Shown here one piece after another: positions 50,288 to 60,358 of a DNA stretch of 64,000 nucleotides. Numbering within the stretch: the first letter of the stretch is position 1; every line of letters begins with the position of its first letter. The stretch covers positions 69,503 through 133,502 of the forward strand of contig NZ_JAXCLE010000011.1 of the NCBI RefSeq assembly GCF_037027585.1, written 5' to 3'. Both the position numbers and the translations under genes were made by a program. The notes under the pieces were generated by a model. The model was not told where the DNA came from. It searched no databases and saw only the letters and a program-made list of their open reading frames with translations. The stretch comes from Solibacillus ferritrahens. Its GTDB lineage: Bacteria > Bacillota > Bacilli > Bacillales_A > Planococcaceae.

Positions 50288-52135
50288 TCAAAACGGAAAC
50301 AGCAAAGGCACGGCAATCATCATGACAATAAACATAATGACCTGCAAAGGTACACCGATTCGAACAAAATCCATAAATTTATAGCCGCCCGCCGTTAAAA
50401 CGAGTGAGTTCGTTGGGGAGGCAATTGGTGTAGCAAACGCCATACTTGCAGCCGTTGCCACAGCAATCATGAATGTATACGGATTTGCATCCATGGCAAG
50501 TGCTGCTGCAATGGCAATAGGAGAAAACAATACAGCAGTGGCCGTATTGCTGACAAATTGTCCAAAAACAACAGTTAGTAAATAAATACCCATTAGTACA
50601 CCGTAGGGACCGAAATCACCTAGAACATTAATAATCCCTTCGGCCAATATAGTCATCCCGCCTGTTTTTTCAAGTGCGGTCGCCATTGGCAGCATCGCCG
50701 CAACAAGTACGATACTTTCGAAGTTCATCTTACTGTACGCATCATCCATATTGCGTAGACAGCCAGTTATTATCATGAGGACAGCGCCTATTAGTACTGC
50801 AATAACGGCATCAAACACTTCAAAAACCATCAATGCAATCATAAGCAACATAATCGCTCCGGCAATAGGTGCTTTACCATTTGCGGCAATCGTTCCTGCC
50901 TGCTCACGTGGCTGCCCTACTATAACAACATCATGCGTTTCACGGGATAGGAGCTCAATCTCATCCCATGTCCCCTGCACTAAAATCGCATCCCCGAACC
51001 GCAGCTTTTGATCCGCCATATTATTAAGTAAGTAGTCACCCTTCCGATTAATCCCTAAAATATTTAAATTATACTTTTCACGAAAACCGATTTTACTTAC
51101 TGTTTCCCCAATTAAACGAGATTGCGGCGTCAATAAAACTTCGGCTACTCCTATTTTTTTTGACACGAGATCTTCGGCATTGTCTTCAATAGGCTGAATG
51201 GTTAACGCAAAATCATGAGCAAAACGCCCAACATCATCCGATAAACCTTGAACATAAAGCTCATCGCCAGCATGTATGACACTCGTCGGACCAGCTAGCT
51301 CTTGATAAGTCATCGGGCGTAAATTAATACCTTCTTGTGCAGCACCGCGCTTAATTTTCATAATGTAAATTTGATAGGTTGCAGGGAGCTTTAAATCGAC
51401 CAGTTTTTGCTCCAAAATTGTTGACTGTTCACTTACTACAACCCGGAATAACTTGTCATGTAGATCATATTCCTGTGCAATTTTCTGTGGAGATAATTTA
51501 TACCCTGCACTTGATTGCGAACGGCTTTTTTCATTTGGTAGCAATTTATTGCGGACGAGAACTAAATAAATAATAACGGTAATTGTCGCGATAATGCCAA
51601 TTGGTGTGATTGTAAAGAAGCCTAGTTTTTCAAATCCATGGTCCACAAGTGTTTGGGAAGCTATTAAATTGGTCGGCGAAGCAATGAGTGTCATTAACCC
51701 CGACATACTTGCGATATAGGAAAGCGGCATTAAAAACTTTGATGGACTAACCTTGATGCTAATCGCAATTGAGACAACAATCGGTAGCATGAGCGCCACT
51801 GTCCCTGTATTACTCATAAATGCCCCTACAATTGCTACAATGACGAGCAATAATACAAAGAGACGAAGCTCATTATCACCGGACCATTTCAATAGAAGGT
51901 TCCCCGCCATTCCTGCAAGACCGGTTCTTAAAATCCCTGCACCTACAACAAATAGTCCTGCAATCATAATTACTACAGAATTTGAAAAACCTGCGAGTGC
52001 TTCAGCCGGAGTCAAAATATTTAAAATAACAAATGACAATAACGCCATCATTGCTACTAGATCCGCACGAATTCTATTTGTCGTAAATAAAAGGATTGTA
52101 ACTGCCAAAATAATAAATGTTAACGTGAGTTGCAT
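50288..52135 (-). CDS. SLC13/CitT-type permease with two RCK_C domains
   Basis: This 615-residue protein has membrane halves flanking a cytoplasmic part (about 215-400). The halves hold the SNT-motifs of the SLC13/DASS-like family: MSNTGTVALMLPIV in the first, VSNTATAVLFSPIAIA in the second, and SPTNSLVLTAGGY. The middle contains two TrkA-C/RCK_C-like domains (e.g. IGVAEVLLTPQSRLIGETV). Proteins with this layout include sulfate and dicarboxylate transporters. The substrate is unclear. I start at the ATG at 52135, behind AAAGGA; the longer frame is less likely. Confidence 0.82.
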   Translation of the reverse strand: MQLTLTFIILAVTILLFTTNRIRADLVAMMALLSFVILNILTPAEALAGFSNSVVIMIAGLFVVGAGILRTGLAGMAGNLLLKWSGDNELRLFVLLLVIVAIVGAFMSNTGTVALMLPIVVSIAISIKVSPSKFLMPLSYIASMSGLMTLIASPTNLIASQTLVDHGFEKLGFFTITPIGIIATITVIIYLVLVRNKLLPNEKSRSQSSAGYKLSPQKIAQEYDLHDKLFRVVVSEQSTILEQKLVDLKLPATYQIYIMKIKRGAAQEGINLRPMTYQELAGPTSVIHAGDELYVQGLSDDVGRFAHDFALTIQPIEDNAEDLVSKKIGVAEVLLTPQSRLIGETVSKIGFREKYNLNILGINRKGDYLLNNMADQKLRFGDAILVQGTWDEIELLSRETHDVVIVGQPREQAGTIAANGKAPIAGAIMLLMIALMVFEVFDAVIAVLIGAVLMIITGCLRNMDDAYSKMNFESIVLVAAMLPMATALEKTGGMTILAEGIINVLGDFGPYGVLMGIYLLTVVFGQFVSNTATAVLFSPIAIAAALAMDANPYTFMIAVATAASMAFATPIASPTNSLVLTAGGYKFMDFVRIGVPLQVIMFIVMMIAVPLLFPF

Positions 52136-52376
52136 AACCTTTTCCTTTCCAATTGTACTATCACCCATTATATAAGAAAAAAACTAACAACCACCCTCAA
52201 TTTTGTCATTAAAGTGAAATCACGCCAATATTGACGAGAATTATGATGCAATATTTGTAATTTTTTCCTATAAGTACGTTATAATTTAAATATAGATTTA
52301 TAGTTAGAATTTTCAAATAAAAGTGCCCTGTACCTACTTTAGGGATAATTAATATTTTAATATAAAGATTCCTTAA

Positions 52377-52425
52377 AAAGAATTATTATAATCTAGTAGA
52401 AATTATGATTTACATTTGTTATATT
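52377..52425 (+). promoter_or_regulatory. PerR-like box and promoter of catalase
   Basis: The 15-mer at 52377-52391 matches the PerR consensus TTATAATNATTATAA perfectly in the right half (ATTATAA) and in 4 of 7 in the left. A likely promoter follows: TAGAAA (52397-52402), 17 bp, TATATT (52420-52425). Peroxide-inducible catalase under PerR is standard in Bacilli. Confidence 0.6.
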
Positions 52426-52468
52426 ATAAAAGAAGCAGTTTTCAAATTCATTTTAGGGGGAACTACAC

Positions 52469-53956
52469 ATGACAAACGAACGTTTAACAACAATTACTGG
52501 TGCTCCAGTAGTATCAAACGATGATTCACAAACAGCTGGTCGTCGTGGTCCAATTTTATTACAAGATGTATTTCTAATTGAGAAATTAGCAAACTTTAAC
52601 CGTGAAGTAATTCCTGAGCGTCGTATGCACGCAAAAGGTTCTGGTGCATTCGGTACATTCACTGTAACTCATGACATCACAAAATATACAAAAGCAAAAA
52701 TTTTCTCTGAAGTTGGTAAGAAAACAGAAATGTTCGCACGATTCTCAACTGTAGCAGGTGAGCGTGGTGCGGCTGATGCTGAACGTGATATTCGCGGTTT
52801 TGCATTAAAATTCTACACTGAAGAAGGTAACTGGGATATGGTTGGTAACAACACACCTGTATTCTTCTTCCGTGATCCTTTACACTTCCCAGACTTAAAC
52901 CACGTTGTTAAGCGTGATCCAAAAACAAACATGCACAACGGTAACTCAAACTGGGATTTCTGGACTTCATTACCAGAAGCATTACACCAAGTAACAATCG
53001 TAATGTCTGACCGTGGTATTCCAAACGGTTACCGCAAAATGCACGGATTCGGTTCTCATACTTACTCAATGATTAACGAAGGTGGCGAACGCGTATACGT
53101 GAAATTCCACTTCCGTTCTCAACAAGGTATCGAAAACTTAACAGGTGCAGAAGCTGCTGAAATTATCGGTAAAGACCGCGAATCTTCACAGCGTGACCTA
53201 TTCGAGTCAATCGAAAAAGGCGATTTCCCGAAATGGAAAATGTACATCCAAGTGATGACAGAAGAGCAAGCACGCAATTCTAAGGACAACCCATTCGACT
53301 TAACAAAAGTTTGGTACAAATCTGAGTACCCACTAATAGAAGTTGGGGAATTCGAATTAAACCGTAACCCGGAAAACTACTTTGCTGATGTTGAGCAGGC
53401 TGCATTCGCTCCATCAAACGTAGTACCTGGTATTTCATTCTCACCAGACCGCATGTTACAAGCTCGTTTATTCGCATACCAAGATGCAACTCGTTACCGT
53501 TTAGGCGTTAACCACCACCAAATTCCAGTAAACACACCAAAATGCCCATTCATGGTTTACCACCGCGATGGCGTAGGTCGTGCTGATGGAAACCGTGGTG
53601 CAGCTATTACTTACTATCCAAATAGCTACGGTGCATTACAAGGTCAATCACAATACAAAGATCCTGCATTAGCTCTTGATGGTCCAGCTGATATCTACGA
53701 CTTCCGTGAAGATGACAACAACTACTTCGAGCAACCAGGTAAGTTATTCCGTCTTCAAACGCCGGAACAACAACAACGTCTATTCGAAACAACTGCTGCT
53801 GAAATGAACGGTGTTGAAGAATTCATCAAACGCCGCCACATTTTACACTGCTACTTAGCTGATCCAGCTTATGGTGAAGGTGTAGCGAAGGCAATGGGTC
53901 TTTCATTAGATGGTATGGACCTGTCAAATCCATACGTTATGCATTCGCATAGTTAA
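52469..53956 (+). CDS. katA: Heme catalase (clade 3, small subunit)
   Basis: This 495-residue monofunctional catalase breaks down hydrogen peroxide. It has RRMHAKGSGAFGTF with distal His54, DMVGNNTPVFFFRD with Asn127, and RLFAYQDATRYRLG with the proximal Tyr. The codon choice is strongly biased (CGT, GGT, AAC, TTC and TTA), unlike neighbouring genes, so it should be highly expressed. It is transcribed alone, after a strong GGGGG site and a PerR-like box. Confidence 0.97.
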   Translation: MTNERLTTITGAPVVSNDDSQTAGRRGPILLQDVFLIEKLANFNREVIPERRMHAKGSGAFGTFTVTHDITKYTKAKIFSEVGKKTEMFARFSTVAGERGAADAERDIRGFALKFYTEEGNWDMVGNNTPVFFFRDPLHFPDLNHVVKRDPKTNMHNGNSNWDFWTSLPEALHQVTIVMSDRGIPNGYRKMHGFGSHTYSMINEGGERVYVKFHFRSQQGIENLTGAEAAEIIGKDRESSQRDLFESIEKGDFPKWKMYIQVMTEEQARNSKDNPFDLTKVWYKSEYPLIEVGEFELNRNPENYFADVEQAAFAPSNVVPGISFSPDRMLQARLFAYQDATRYRLGVNHHQIPVNTPKCPFMVYHRDGVGRADGNRGAAITYYPNSYGALQGQSQYKDPALALDGPADIYDFREDDNNYFEQPGKLFRLQTPEQQQRLFETTAAEMNGVEEFIKRRHILHCYLADPAYGEGVAKAMGLSLDGMDLSNPYVMHSHS

Positions 53957-54065
53957 TTATGAATTTAGCTTCTTGCTCAGAGTCCTAAATTCAAAAGCTT
54001 TTCATTGATTTAGTTTTACTAGATTACGAAAGCGTTATTGATATCCAAACTATAATCGCTTACGG

Positions 54066-54101
54066 CCGCAAGTATCTTATTCAGATACTTGCGGTTTTTT
54101 T
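54066..54101 (+). terminator. Terminator after katA
   Basis: A perfect 11-bp stem (54066-54076 with 54084-54094), 7-nt loop, T7. Confidence 0.92.
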
Positions 54102-54109
54102 GAGCTGCT

Positions 54110-54290
54110 TTTAGTTATTAGAAGATTTTTTGATTTTTTAGAAGCTTTGAGGGTGATTTTAGCACTTTCGACGGGGATATTAGCACCTTAAACATTCATT
54201 TTAGAAGACTTGAATGATATATTAGAAAGTCACAATTTTATTAGCACTTCTTTCATTTTATTAGAACATTCAGGTCACATTTTAGAACAT
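54110..54290. repeat. Phased repeat array, TTAGAA/TTAGCA type, nine units
   Basis: TTAGAA or TTAGCA starts at 54118, 54138, 54159, 54180, 54201, 54222, 54241, 54261 and 54282: spacings 20, 21, 21, 21, 21, 19, 20, 21. Intervening bases vary. It fills most of the 394-bp convergent gap 53957-54350 between catalase and the AEC gene. It holds no open frame of note. Confidence 0.85.
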
Positions 54291-54308
54291 CCATCCCCCA
54301 CACAACCC

Positions 54309-54343
54309 ATAAAAAAAACCATGAAAAGAAATCTCTCTTCATG
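54309..54343 (-). terminator. Terminator after AEC transporter
   Basis: On the minus strand CCATGAA pairs with TTCATGG with a 12-nt loop, then eight T. Confidence 0.85.
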
Positions 54344-54350
54344 GACAATT

Positions 54351-55280
54351 TTATACAAATAAAATAGTTGATATATAAATAACAATGGTTACCGTTAAAC
54401 AGCTAATAATGGTTGAAAATAAGACTGTCTGCGCAGCTGTTGCCGACTCAATATCATATTCAAGCGCTAAGCTGGAACTGTTCCGGGATGTCGGAAACGC
54501 ACTGGCGATAAAGAGCGACTGTGCAACAACACCGTCTAAGCCTAATGCGAAAATAATGAGTAATGCTACGGCTGGGCCGATGACTAACCTTGTGAAGCAG
54601 CTGACAAAAATTGTTTTATTGAACATTGTACGCATTTCAATCGTTGAAAGCTGTGCTCCTAACGTAATAAGGGCCACTGCTACAAAGCCATCTGCAATAT
54701 GTTCGAGCGGTATGCTGAACGTCTCTGGGATGGGTACACTAAAATAATTCAATGCAGCACCTAGTATAAGTGCGTGCACTATGGGCATTTTCAAAAAGTC
54801 CCGTACAATTGCCAATCCTGACTTTGTAGAAGAAATTAGATTATACAGTCCGTAAGTATACGTCGTCATATTTTGAAAAATTACGAGAATGACTTGTATC
54901 GCTACTCCGATTGGCTGTGTCGCAAAAATCATCTGAGCGACTGGAATTCCGTAGTTACCTGAGTTAATAAGAACCACACTATTTTTGAAAACAGCAGACT
55001 CTTTTTTATCGAGCTTTAATAGCCTTGCCAGTAGCTGACTAAGCAGCATTTGAGAGCCAATAAATAAAATAATGAAAATCGTAATTTGCCCGAGAACACT
55101 CATTTCAATAGAAGTTTCATATATATTGATAAAAACGGCCGCGGGCATGAAGCAGTATGTAATAAGGTGTGATAATGCTTTTAAATTAAATTGAAACTTG
55201 CGCTGTAATATAGCGCCGATGATAAGCAATACTAAAATAGGTGCGACAATCTTGAAAAAAATCATCGATAAATAGACCAT
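54351..55280 (-). CDS. AEC-family transporter (auxin efflux carrier type)
   Basis: This 309-residue polytopic protein has about ten membrane helices in two inverted halves and the family pattern, with SGNYGIPVAQMIF in the first half and a polar crossover near helix 5, and ALITLGAQLS in the second. Bacterial AEC members transport malate, malonate or unknown anions. It is a single gene after GGAGTG with ATG at 55280 and ends at a strong terminator. Substrate is not known. Confidence 0.85.
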   Translation of the reverse strand: MVYLSMIFFKIVAPILVLLIIGAILQRKFQFNLKALSHLITYCFMPAAVFINIYETSIEMSVLGQITIFIILFIGSQMLLSQLLARLLKLDKKESAVFKNSVVLINSGNYGIPVAQMIFATQPIGVAIQVILVIFQNMTTYTYGLYNLISSTKSGLAIVRDFLKMPIVHALILGAALNYFSVPIPETFSIPLEHIADGFVAVALITLGAQLSTIEMRTMFNKTIFVSCFTRLVIGPAVALLIIFALGLDGVVAQSLFIASAFPTSRNSSSLALEYDIESATAAQTVLFSTIISCLTVTIVIYISTILFV

Positions 55281-55406
55281 GAGAGCACTCCTTCTGTGTC
55301 TAGTTACTTTAGTATTTTATTATAGCTCATTTTTATGAGGATAGGTTAAAGGGCTATTAAAATCCAATTAAAAACGTCCCTAATTTAAATTAGAGACGTT
55401 TCCTTT

Positions 55407-58400
55407 TTATAAGTAATCAATTGCGCTTAATGCTTTATAAAATAGCTCAGCAAATTCACCACGTGATAGTGTTTGTGTTGGATTGAATGCACCCGTTCCA
55501 TCCACTACACCGAATTGCTCTAAAATAGAGATGCTTTGACGTGCTTCAAATGATAGGTTTGCTATATCACGATAATTTGATGTTAAATCATTATACCCCT
55601 TTGATAAATCTTGATTTAAATAGCGGTATATGTTTGCAATAATAATGGCAGCTTCCTGCTTTGTAATAGGGGCAGTTGGGTTAAAGCGTGAAGATGTAGC
55701 TCCACTCATAATTCCCGCCTCTAATAATCCTTGTGCGAGCTGTGATTGCTTTGTATTTTCTAAGTCTAGATATTCTGATTTTGAGTTGCCTGATAAATCA
55801 AGTGCCGAAGCAATCATTGTCATAGCATCCAGCTTGTTTACTTGTTTATAGCTTTCAACAAGACGGTTTGTCGTATTGAATGTAATACCGCGCTTGGCCA
55901 ATTCACGAATTGCATTACCTTGTGCGGTGTTTTGAATATCTGTATATCGAATATCGCTTGTAGTCGACTTAAAAGTACCACCCGATGTTGTACGAATGAT
56001 GAAATTCGAACCATCTACTTTAAATGAGGCAGGAGACGTACCAGTTGCTGTAACACGTTCAATTATTTGAGAAGCGTTCGCCTTTAATGTGCTTATCGGA
56101 ACACGAATTTCCACATAGCTTGAGAAGGTTTTTGCATGATTACCTTCTGTAAATTGAATGTTTAACTGATTATTAGTAATATTTAAAGCTACTCCTATTG
56201 CAGCAGTAGATGCTTGAATTTCTGATGTCGGAATAATAATTTCAACATCGCCAGCTTTTAGGCGCATATTACGATCGGCTATATTTTTCACTTGTGTTGA
56301 CGTAATTTGCGTTGTATAGCGACCATTTTGATACGTCATTGTTTCATATTGTGTCCAATTCGCTGTTTTAGGAACTTTTGTTGCCATGGAACTTGGTGTT
56401 CGGATAGAATCATCTGGAATGTAGAGTGGGTCATATGTTGGTTTTTCGACCACAATCGCACCTGGTTTTACTGCATGGACATAATCTGGATAATATGTGT
56501 ATACAAGTTCAAGATATTGTGGGTCATTCCACATAGTTTCAAGACGTACAAGCTTTTCTAAAGTTGTGACATGTCTTTTCGCTTCGGCTGCTAAATTATT
56601 ATATAGCGAACGCGCTCTTGCAATTTCCTGCGTTGTTGAATTGCGGGTAATCGTATCCATATATAAATCGAATGCATTTGCATCAAGCTTAGCCTGCTTC
56701 ACAACTGTATTTTGATAAATTACATGGTTTTCAGCATCAATTAATAGATACAAGTTTGTGACAAGTGATTTTGCAAGATCGCTTAGCGCATTGTACGCCA
56801 TACGAATACTTTTGATTTGTGCTTCTGTATATTTTGTTTTGTCGATACGGTTGATACGATCCATTACTGTTTTTGCTTCTTTTTCGGCTTGTTCTGTTTG
56901 GGTTGCTAATAAAGACTCGAAATACACTAAATTTTGTAAAACTCGTTCATTTATTAACTTTTTACCCTCTTCAGTTAATGCTTCATAAGTAGCCCGAGCA
57001 GCTTTAATCTCTGCAGATGTTGATTCATTATTTAGGACTTGAATCATTTCGATTACTCTTTCAGATGCTGCTTTGTTTGTAAGTTCTACTTCTAACTCCT
57101 CTAAAGCGAATAAAAGGATATCAAGTTTACCGTAATTGTTAATTTTTTCTTGTTGGTCCTGTGAAAGACTATTATAAGCTTCCCGAACCTTTTCAATGTC
57201 CTCTTTAGTGGATTGGTTATTTAATGCTTCAATTGCTTTATTCACATCATCAATAGCTTTTTGGAAGACTGCTTCGTCATTTGATACCTTTTCCCATAAA
57301 GCAATTAAGTCCTCTTTGTTATTTACAAGATTCTTAGCCTCTGCCGTTAGGGCTTGATACTCCTGATAAACAGATTGCACCTCCATATAGGAAGACTGTT
57401 CAGTTAATTCCTTAATTTTATTGATAACTGTCTGAGCATCTTTAGCATACCCATCTTCCATTATCCGCGCTTCTTGTTCAACTAAATTTTTTAGTTCTTC
57501 GGTAAAGAACATCTCAAATCTGTTATCTGTAGCTAGTAAATCCGTATATCGCTGTCTTATTTCTTGAATAACCACTGCCATAGATCCGTTATGAAGTGCT
57601 GCCATATCTTTTAATAGTGGCTGACCAAGCGTAGTAGCTAAGTCTTTTAATTTACGGTATTCAAGTAATTTCTCTCTAACCTCTGCTGATAATAAAGCAA
57701 GTACTTGTTCAACTGTAATATTTAATTTTGTAGCCACTACACTAACTGAATCTGCGGAAGTTATTTGACTAACCAAACTGTCTAATGAACCCATATTGGC
57801 AAAATCAAGATTTGTTATGGACGTTATTAATGCATTTAATGCTGTGTCTTCAGAAAGCCCGTTTAAACGGTTTATAAGCGTTGTAAATTTATTAGTATTT
57901 TCTACTGAAATAGCGGCTTTTTGGGATTGCTTCATTTCATCATAGACTTTTTTTGCTTCTCGTACTTTTTCAACCAATTCTTCAGTTACCTGCTCGGAAG
58001 TCGTAAGATCATCCATTAATAGATTAAAGCGCTCGATTTGATTATTCATAGATTGCATTAAAGCTAGCTTATCTCTAACTATATTTCCGTCTGTGCTGCT
58101 CATGAGGTGTTTTTGACTGATTAAAAGATCATCGTACTGGATTTGGATATCCTTCATACTTGTTAGAAAGTCTGTGGCACTTTCATCTATTATTTTTACT
58201 GCATGAATGAAATCCTGGGCCTCTCCACGAAGTTCCTCTGTACGTTGGCGGTACGCCTCAATATCTCCTAACCCTTGAATACCAAAACGAATTGATGGTA
58301 AGTAGCCATCATATTTCTTTAAAAAATCTTCAACAAATACAATAAATTCTGGAATTTCCTCAAATGGATCACCGTTTTTCACGCCTTCTACTTTCGTATC

Positions 58401-60116
58401 TAAATCCTTTTTCAGTTTACGAGCTGCCTCTACTTTTTTTACTGCCTCTTGAAGTATAGGGTAATTATAAACAGCGCTTTTATTATTAAGAGTGTTATAA
58501 CCACTTAAGGCATCATCTACTTTTTTTACATACTCTGCACTCATCTCATCTAAATCATTAATAAGATCAATAATTACAGAGCTATTTACATCTCCTAGCG
58601 AAAATGATTTCTCAATTTTTTGCAGTTCAAAATAATTGGTCACTAGTAATTGCTGTTGTTCAGTTAAATCCATATAAAGTTGGCGTGTAGCCATGACAGC
58701 AGTTTTAAACGAAGGTGTTGTTGTTTGATTTGCTGTTTCTACCAATTTTTGAATTTCAATAATAACTTTATTTGCTTTCTCTTCGTTTAAATCACTCATA
58801 CGTGCCAATGGTAAGAAGCCAGGAGTGCCCTCTACTGGGGTATAAGTTAAAATATTTGTTCCTAACTTAATCGACTGCAACTGCTCCTTCAACACTAATT
58901 CAAGTTTTTTAGATGAACCAAGATCATAACGGTATAAATACTTTCCTTGACTATCATTTATAAAATAAAGGTATTTTCCTACAGGTTCAATATTTGCAGA
59001 ATCACCAGAAGTTTGCTCGTAATATACAATGCGACCTGTCCCCGTTGTAGCATCTATACGATCAATAGCTAATGGTGTTGCTGTAAGTGAAGCTAAATCT
59101 AATTGATAAATTTCACCAGATGAATGCGCATTAGGATAATAAATATGTGTGCTTGATTGTGCTTGGTTATCAATTGTTTTGAAGTGATTGTATGTAGTAG
59201 ACGTAATTGTTAACCCTTCTGCTCCATTTGCAATACGACGCTCATTTGGTGTGTTTGTTAAAAAATAGCGATATTGAATAAGCTTGTCACTTTTTATTGC
59301 TGTATCATTACTGCCTGCATCTAGGTGATACAATTGTGTACCGATTTTCACCACATTCCATGAGCGGTATTCACCATTCACAATTCCATATACATACTTA
59401 ACATCAATGGAAGGTACCTGCTTTAATAACGTGTACATCCACAAAGCATATGCATGGGAAGATAAACCGCTTGTCGGAATTAAATGATGATTTCCCTCTA
59501 CATAATTTGTATTATGAACTACGTAATCATGAATAATTTTAATTTTAGCAACGTCATTTGGTGCTGCCTCTACCTTCGTTTTAATATCATCATATTTAGC
59601 TTTTGCAGCATTCAGATTCTTTGGTTGATTATTTGTAATAGTATCGTAATAGTTTAAAGAGAACTCTAATTTTACAGAAGTTGCATCATCTGCTTTCGTT
59701 TCGGTCGCTTTCATTCGCATATTATTAAAGAGGCCATATATTTCTGTTACATCAAATGTTGCTGTGTCATTGGATGTTGTAGTCACAGTTTTTTGGGTAT
59801 TTAAACTGTTCGTCAACTCCGCCATTACCTGCTCTATTAATATTTCATATGATGCAATTTTTGGACCTGTATACATTACTGTAAAACCTTTATTAAATTT
59901 AGACATTTCAATAAGAATTTGATTTTTTAAATCTTCTTCATCATTGATTAAGAATAATTTGGTACTTGACTGAGTTAAAATAGTTGAGCTACCAGTAAAA
60001 ATATTTTGTATGTCGAACGTTTGTGTAATTGTTACTTCTTCAGCTTGCACTTCCCCTGCCACAACAACACTCGCAGGAATGGCAACTAACGCTGCTAGTA
60101 TTTTTTTTGATTTCAT
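55407..60116 (-). CDS. Large SLH-domain surface protein with transglutaminase-like fold
   Basis: This 1569-residue secreted protein has a signal peptide (about 25 residues ending at QAEE). A transglutaminase-like domain follows (about 188-275): the motif is GLSSHAYALWM where active enzymes have GVCxxYA, and YRSWNVV where HAWN is expected, so Cys and His are lost. The middle (about 450-1220) is a long series of helical modules with the pattern YxxLTxxxKxLVxN, each about 70 residues. The C-terminus has SLH domains (about 1400-1569) that bind wall polysaccharide. It is likely a structural surface fibre. ATG at 60116 follows GAAGGAG. Confidence 0.85.
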   Translation of the reverse strand: MKSKKILAALVAIPASVVVAGEVQAEEVTITQTFDIQNIFTGSSTILTQSSTKLFLINDEEDLKNQILIEMSKFNKGFTVMYTGPKIASYEILIEQVMAELTNSLNTQKTVTTTSNDTATFDVTEIYGLFNNMRMKATETKADDATSVKLEFSLNYYDTITNNQPKNLNAAKAKYDDIKTKVEAAPNDVAKIKIIHDYVVHNTNYVEGNHHLIPTSGLSSHAYALWMYTLLKQVPSIDVKYVYGIVNGEYRSWNVVKIGTQLYHLDAGSNDTAIKSDKLIQYRYFLTNTPNERRIANGAEGLTITSTTYNHFKTIDNQAQSSTHIYYPNAHSSGEIYQLDLASLTATPLAIDRIDATTGTGRIVYYEQTSGDSANIEPVGKYLYFINDSQGKYLYRYDLGSSKKLELVLKEQLQSIKLGTNILTYTPVEGTPGFLPLARMSDLNEEKANKVIIEIQKLVETANQTTTPSFKTAVMATRQLYMDLTEQQQLLVTNYFELQKIEKSFSLGDVNSSVIIDLINDLDEMSAEYVKKVDDALSGYNTLNNKSAVYNYPILQEAVKKVEAARKLKKDLDTKVEGVKNGDPFEEIPEFIVFVEDFLKKYDGYLPSIRFGIQGLGDIEAYRQRTEELRGEAQDFIHAVKIIDESATDFLTSMKDIQIQYDDLLISQKHLMSSTDGNIVRDKLALMQSMNNQIERFNLLMDDLTTSEQVTEELVEKVREAKKVYDEMKQSQKAAISVENTNKFTTLINRLNGLSEDTALNALITSITNLDFANMGSLDSLVSQITSADSVSVVATKLNITVEQVLALLSAEVREKLLEYRKLKDLATTLGQPLLKDMAALHNGSMAVVIQEIRQRYTDLLATDNRFEMFFTEELKNLVEQEARIMEDGYAKDAQTVINKIKELTEQSSYMEVQSVYQEYQALTAEAKNLVNNKEDLIALWEKVSNDEAVFQKAIDDVNKAIEALNNQSTKEDIEKVREAYNSLSQDQQEKINNYGKLDILLFALEELEVELTNKAASERVIEMIQVLNNESTSAEIKAARATYEALTEEGKKLINERVLQNLVYFESLLATQTEQAEKEAKTVMDRINRIDKTKYTEAQIKSIRMAYNALSDLAKSLVTNLYLLIDAENHVIYQNTVVKQAKLDANAFDLYMDTITRNSTTQEIARARSLYNNLAAEAKRHVTTLEKLVRLETMWNDPQYLELVYTYYPDYVHAVKPGAIVVEKPTYDPLYIPDDSIRTPSSMATKVPKTANWTQYETMTYQNGRYTTQITSTQVKNIADRNMRLKAGDVEIIIPTSEIQASTAAIGVALNITNNQLNIQFTEGNHAKTFSSYVEIRVPISTLKANASQIIERVTATGTSPASFKVDGSNFIIRTTSGGTFKSTTSDIRYTDIQNTAQGNAIRELAKRGITFNTTNRLVESYKQVNKLDAMTMIASALDLSGNSKSEYLDLENTKQSQLAQGLLEAGIMSGATSSRFNPTAPITKQEAAIIIANIYRYLNQDLSKGYNDLTSNYRDIANLSFEARQSISILEQFGVVDGTGAFNPTQTLSRGEFAELFYKALSAIDYL

Positions 60117-60358
60117 ATATGACACTTCTCCTTCTCGCCTCTATTTATGTATAAAAATCTATTACTTTTTATATCGGTTCATATACCATATTTTAGAACA
60201 AAAATAGGTAACATATCATAAAATATAGGATATTTACTATTGTGTAGCTAGATTCCATAAATAGTCATGCCATACCCTTTTCATAATTTATCAATTTGCA
60301 CGAACTGGAGAGACATGCTACAGTCAAATTAATCCAATTATAAAAGGGGGTTCCTTTC

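Noticed and set aside
54110..54290. CRISPR array
   Set aside because: Units are about 21 bp with only a hexamer conserved; no constant 24-37-bp repeats, no spacers, and no cas genes.
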